From Candidatus Solibacter usitatus (GTDB lineage: Bacteria; Acidobacteriota; Terriglobia; Bryobacterales; Bryobacteraceae): a DNA stretch of 64,000 bases. A program made the translations under genes and the position numbers. Numbering within the stretch: position 1 is the stretch's first letter; the number at the start of each line of letters is the position of its first letter. The notes below the pieces were generated by a model. The model was not told where the DNA came from. It worked only from the letters and a program-made list of their open reading frames with translations, and did not search any database. Location: assembly GCA_016213245.1 (NCBI GenBank), contig JACRBC010000120.1:1-64000 (forward strand), given 5' to 3'. Shown piece by piece: positions 61,167 to 64,000 of this stretch.

Positions 61167-62692
61167 TGCGCCGCGCCGCCCTGCTCCTCGCCGCCCTGCT
61201 CTGGCAACCGCTGCTGTCAGAGCCGCGAGCGGTAGCGAGCGGGTCAGCAAGCGGGTCCGCCCCAGCCCAGAAACCCCTCCCCGACACCGCCGAACTCGAG
61301 CGTGAGCTCCAGCGCTTCGTCGGCGTTTACGCCATCGCCTCTGAACATGCCGCCGAGCCCGTCGACCTCGACTCCGCCTTCTACCGCGGCGCCATCCCCG
61401 GCATGCTCCGCCAGCTCGACCCCCACTCCGTCTTCTTCGACCGCGACCAGTTCCAGCAGTTGCGGGAGATGGAGCGCTCCGTCACCAAGGGCTTCGGCTC
61501 GGTCGTCAGCATCCTGCCCGGCCGTGTGATCGTCCTGCAGACCATGCCCGGCACGCCCTCCCAAAAGTCCGGCCTGGCGCCTGGCGACGAGATCGTCGTC
61601 ATCAACGGCTACCCGCTGGCCCGGCTGGACATGGACCAGCTTGTTCAGTTGCTCGGCCAGTCCCGCCAGCGCGAGGCCCACCTCTACGTCCGCCGCCAGG
61701 GCACGGCCAAGCTCCTGCCCGTCACGCTCGTCCCCGAAGAGCTCCAGAGCCCCAGCGTGGACCGCGGCTTCCTGCTCCAGCCCGGCATCGGCTATGTCCG
61801 CGCCACCAGCTTCGACGCCGATACCGCCACTCGCATCCGCGAGGCCATCGAATCCCTGGGCGGCCCGCGGCTCAACGGCCTCGTCCTCGACCTGCGCGAC
61901 AACCCCGGCGGCGTTTTGCAGGCCGGCCTCGCCACCGCCGCCCTCTTCCTCAAGCCCGGCGCCCGCATCCTCAGCGCCCATGGCCGCGGCTCCGGCGCCG
62001 AGAACGTCGACGTCCCCCAGGACTCCTCCCCTTACGCCTTCCCCCTCGCCGTACTCGTCAACGCCAGGACCGGCAGCGCGTCGGAGATCGTCGCCGGCGC
62101 CATCCAGGACCACGACCGCGGCGCCATCATCGGCCAGACCACTTTCGGCAAGGGGCTCGTGCAGCGCGTCTTCCCCCTGAGCGACGCCACCGGGCTGGCT
62201 CTCACCACCGCCTTTTACTACACCCCCAGCGGCCGCTCCATCCAGAAGCCGCTCCGGGACTCCGAGCTCGCCCAGGCCACCGCCACCACACGCCCCGAGT
62301 TCAAGACCGACGGCGGCCGCCTCGTGCGGGGCGGCGGCGGCATCGAGCCCGACCAGGTCGTCCAGCCACCCGCCTATACCCGCTTCCGCACCGCCCTGGA
62401 AGGCTCGGGCAGCTTCGCCGGCTACGCCACCGAGTGGCTCTCCGGCCACCGCGCCGACGCCAGCCGGGACTTGGGCGTCACCCCCGCCATGCTCGACGAC
62501 TTCCAACTCTGGCTCTCCCGCCGCAACATCCGCCCCAATCTCAGCGATTGGACCGCCGAACGCGAGGCCATCACCTGGCGCCTCAAGCAGGAGATCCTCA
62601 ACCAGTCCATCAGCGTCGCCGCCGGCGACGAAATCGAGCTACGCCACGACCCCGCCGTCCGCCGGGCTCTTGCGTCGCTGACCCAACACTGA
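61166..62692 (+). CDS. Exported S41-family C-terminal processing protease
   Basis: A 508-residue periplasmic serine protease with a signal peptide (MRRAALLLAALLWQPLLS). A PDZ domain (about 110-200) holds SGLAPGDEIVVINGYPL; the S41 core has LDLRDNPGGVLQAG, the nucleophile Ser306 in TGSASEIVAGAI, and the base Lys329 in TTFGKG. Right after the signal peptide, residues 19-27 are encoded by a REP-like hairpin repeat, giving a Ser-Gly-Ala linker. The 3' end overlaps the converging YfhO-like gene by 54 nt. Confidence 0.9.
   Translation: MRRAALLLAALLWQPLLSEPRAVASGSASGSAPAQKPLPDTAELERELQRFVGVYAIASEHAAEPVDLDSAFYRGAIPGMLRQLDPHSVFFDRDQFQQLREMERSVTKGFGSVVSILPGRVIVLQTMPGTPSQKSGLAPGDEIVVINGYPLARLDMDQLVQLLGQSRQREAHLYVRRQGTAKLLPVTLVPEELQSPSVDRGFLLQPGIGYVRATSFDADTATRIREAIESLGGPRLNGLVLDLRDNPGGVLQAGLATAALFLKPGARILSAHGRGSGAENVDVPQDSSPYAFPLAVLVNARTGSASEIVAGAIQDHDRGAIIGQTTFGKGLVQRVFPLSDATGLALTTAFYYTPSGRSIQKPLRDSELAQATATTRPEFKTDGGRLVRGGGGIEPDQVVQPPAYTRFRTALEGSGSFAGYATEWLSGHRADASRDLGVTPAMLDDFQLWLSRRNIRPNLSDWTAEREAITWRLKQEILNQSISVAAGDEIELRHDPAVRRALASLTQH
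61220..61245 (+). repeat. REP-like hairpin repeat, copy 2, inside the S41 protease gene
   Basis: The 26-nt unit starts GAGCC and ends GGGTC. Its hairpin pairs 61223-61226 with 61239-61242 and 61229-61230 with 61235-61236 around a GGTA loop. It is identical to copy 1 (173-148, minus strand) except at four places, which are two compensatory pairs. Similarity continues about 12 nt past the unit (AGC, then AAGCGGGT against CAGGGT). Confidence 0.65.
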
Positions 62693-64000
62693 GGCCAGTA
62701 TGATCACCGCCAACGCTCCGCCGCTCACGCCGGCGGCGGCCGGGAACCGTCTGGACTTATACTCGAACACCACCTCGTACTCGCCCGCCGGCGCCACCAC
62801 TCCGGAGAGCGCATGATCCACCCGCAACACCTTCGTCTCGCGCCCTTCCACACGCGCCTCCCAGCCGGGGTAGTAGGCGTTGGTCAGCTTCAGCAGGCTG
62901 GCGCTTGCCGCCCGGTAGCGCACCGCCACACGCTGCTCGCGCGCCTCCACGCCCAGCACCACCGCCCGCGGGTCCTGCTGCACGGGCTCGTGCGCGCCTT
63001 CCACCAGCGCCGTCTCCGCCGGGTCCAGGCTCTCCAGCCGCGCCCGCGACTCCTCCCGCGACTTCACCTCCACCACCGTCTGGGCGAAATAGGCACGCGG
63101 CATCACGCCTTCGTTGCCGGTGATGTTCTCCGTGTTCAGGTGCACCACCTCGGCCGCGCTCAGCCCGTCGATCAACCGCTCGTTGCGCGCCGCGGCCGCC
63201 TTGTAGTCGTGGTACGCCGACAGTTCCAGCTGGTTGTAGCCGTAGGTCGTCTCCACCTTGGCCTGCAGTGGGCTGTTCAACGACCCGAACAGCCCTACCC
63301 GGTCCTCCATGTGCAGCCGGAAGTTGGGCGGCATCGACGGCCGCACCTTCGCCCGCAGCACCTTTTCGCCCTTGCCGTAGACCTCGTCAAAGCTCGCCCG
63401 CCCATAGGCCAGCGGGTTGTACCACGCATTGTGGATCAGCAGGTCGGCGGCGAACACCACCACCAGCGCCATGCCCAGCCACGGCTTCTTCCAGCGCGTC
63501 TCGGCCTCGCCTACGCCCTGCGCTCCCAGCACCGCCAGCCCGAGGCTCGCGACAAACCACATCTCGACCGGCCCGCGCGCCAGCATCACCGCAACCGGCA
63601 GCGCCACCATGAGGACGCCCAGCACCTGCGCGCCCCGGCGCTTCAGCGCCAGACCGGCGAGCGGCGCCAGCAACATGCCGCAGAACAGGTACGCGCGCGT
63701 CAGGTCCGCCGGACCGCTGTACTTGCCTGTGATCAGCCCCAGCGCGTTGGCGAACACCACCGTCCACAGCGCCGACGGCTCCAGCCGCTTCGCCGCCTGC
63801 GCCCCGGCCAGCACCGACTCGCCCCGCAACTCCAGCCACGGCAGCAGCACAATGGCCGCCAGCCCGGCGCTCAACACGGCGGCCAGCGCCGCGCCGCCCA
63901 GCGCCCGCACCCAACCCTGGCGCTTTTCAAAGACGCGCCAGCCGGCGTACAACACGCCGGCGAGCAGCGAGAAGACGCCCGTCTCCACGTGCCCGGCCAG
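62639..64000 (-). CDS. YfhO-like polytopic membrane protein, N-terminal part outside the window
   Basis: At least 453 residues; the frame stays open to the window edge (AGHVETGVFSLLAG), so the start is missing. Several membrane helices (within the first 190 visible residues) are followed by a soluble part with YGYNQLELSAYHDYKAAAARNERLIDGL and LTNAYYPGWEARVEGRETKVLRVDHALSGVVAPAGEYEVVFEY, the C-terminal pattern of YfhO proteins, and a last helix (GGALAVIILASVLG). YfhO members help glycosylate lipoteichoic acid in Firmicutes; in acidobacteria the role is unknown. Confidence 0.8.
   Translation of the reverse strand: MAGHVETGVFSLLAGVLYAGWRVFEKRQGWVRALGGAALAAVLSAGLAAIVLLPWLELRGESVLAGAQAAKRLEPSALWTVVFANALGLITGKYSGPADLTRAYLFCGMLLAPLAGLALKRRGAQVLGVLMVALPVAVMLARGPVEMWFVASLGLAVLGAQGVGEAETRWKKPWLGMALVVVFAADLLIHNAWYNPLAYGRASFDEVYGKGEKVLRAKVRPSMPPNFRLHMEDRVGLFGSLNSPLQAKVETTYGYNQLELSAYHDYKAAAARNERLIDGLSAAEVVHLNTENITGNEGVMPRAYFAQTVVEVKSREESRARLESLDPAETALVEGAHEPVQQDPRAVVLGVEAREQRVAVRYRAASASLLKLTNAYYPGWEARVEGRETKVLRVDHALSGVVAPAGEYEVVFEYKSRRFPAAAGVSGGALAVIILASVLGQRRKSPADGGVVA

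Noticed and set aside
60030..61250. 406-residue minus-strand open frame
   Set aside because: Antisense to ddl and arginase, both clearly identified on the plus strand.

Overview
The window looks like chromosomal DNA of a high-GC, Gram-negative member of the Acidobacteriota, most likely a Bryobacterales/Solibacter-type organism. This is inferred from gene content, not from a marker search. The evidence is a very large secreted-protein complement with the C-terminal module known from Solibacter (TIGR03437-like) in the proteins at 39154-41220 and probably 44318-46441, an Oar-like TonB receptor with an N-terminal carboxypeptidase-regulatory domain (51464-54757), a VPS10/BNR repeat giant (46507-49653), LPS synthesis (lpxB), hopanoid synthesis (squalene-hopene cyclase) and two ECF sigma modules. 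Codon bias is so GC-rich that many long antisense reading frames are shadows.

Layout. 1-202: the edge of an IS481-type insertion sequence abutting a REP-like hairpin repeat. 284-2777: tandem paralogous secreted Reeler-like (choice-of-anchor V) proteins. 2885-7902: secreted TIM-barrel epimerase, acyltransferase, FAD oxidoreductase, rhamnose-type isomerase. 7982-9926: a phage-like DUF669 protein and an ECF sigma/anti-sigma/DUF4252 operon. 10005-12348: scpA-scpB-rluB. 12439-14454: shc. 14473-17678: an exo-sialidase, an NAL/DapA-type lyase and an MFS transporter that look like one sugar-acid scavenging module. 17675-20114: NIPSNAP protein, uppS, and a winged-helix regulator with a membrane partner preceded by a palindromic operator. 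20196-24137: unknown protein, lpxB, and an M1-like aminopeptidase that has lost its zinc site. 24195-25842: an ABC-type ATPase plus a small TOPRIM-like protein, translationally coupled and resembling two-gene defence modules. 25850-30338: trxB, GH29 fucosidase, lipoprotein, FkbM methyltransferase. 30371-36225: a CzcCBA-type metal efflux operon ending in a DUF190 (PII-like) gene. 36407-39157: NarL-type two-component system plus M48 protease. 39154-46441: GHL10 glycosidase-like protein, glycosyltransferase, membrane protein, second ECF module with a Spy/CpxP-like protein, large secreted protein. 46507-51377: VPS10-type protein, VapBC toxin-antitoxin, fabI. 51464-55442: TonB receptor, a GH127 gene fragment, and a 400-bp gene-poor gap. 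55443-62692: a tightly coupled run ggt, TIM-barrel epimerase, asnS, arginase, ddl, S41 protease. 62639-64000: a YfhO-like membrane protein cut by the window edge.

No rRNA, tRNA or CRISPR array was seen. The most interesting signals are: a 26-nt hairpin repeat present twice (once inside the S41 protease coding sequence) whose four differences form two compensatory base pairs; the ATPase/TOPRIM-like pair; the catalytically dead M1 homologue; and a recurring TANNNT hexamer 8-9 nt before start codons, which suggests leaderless transcription of several genes.
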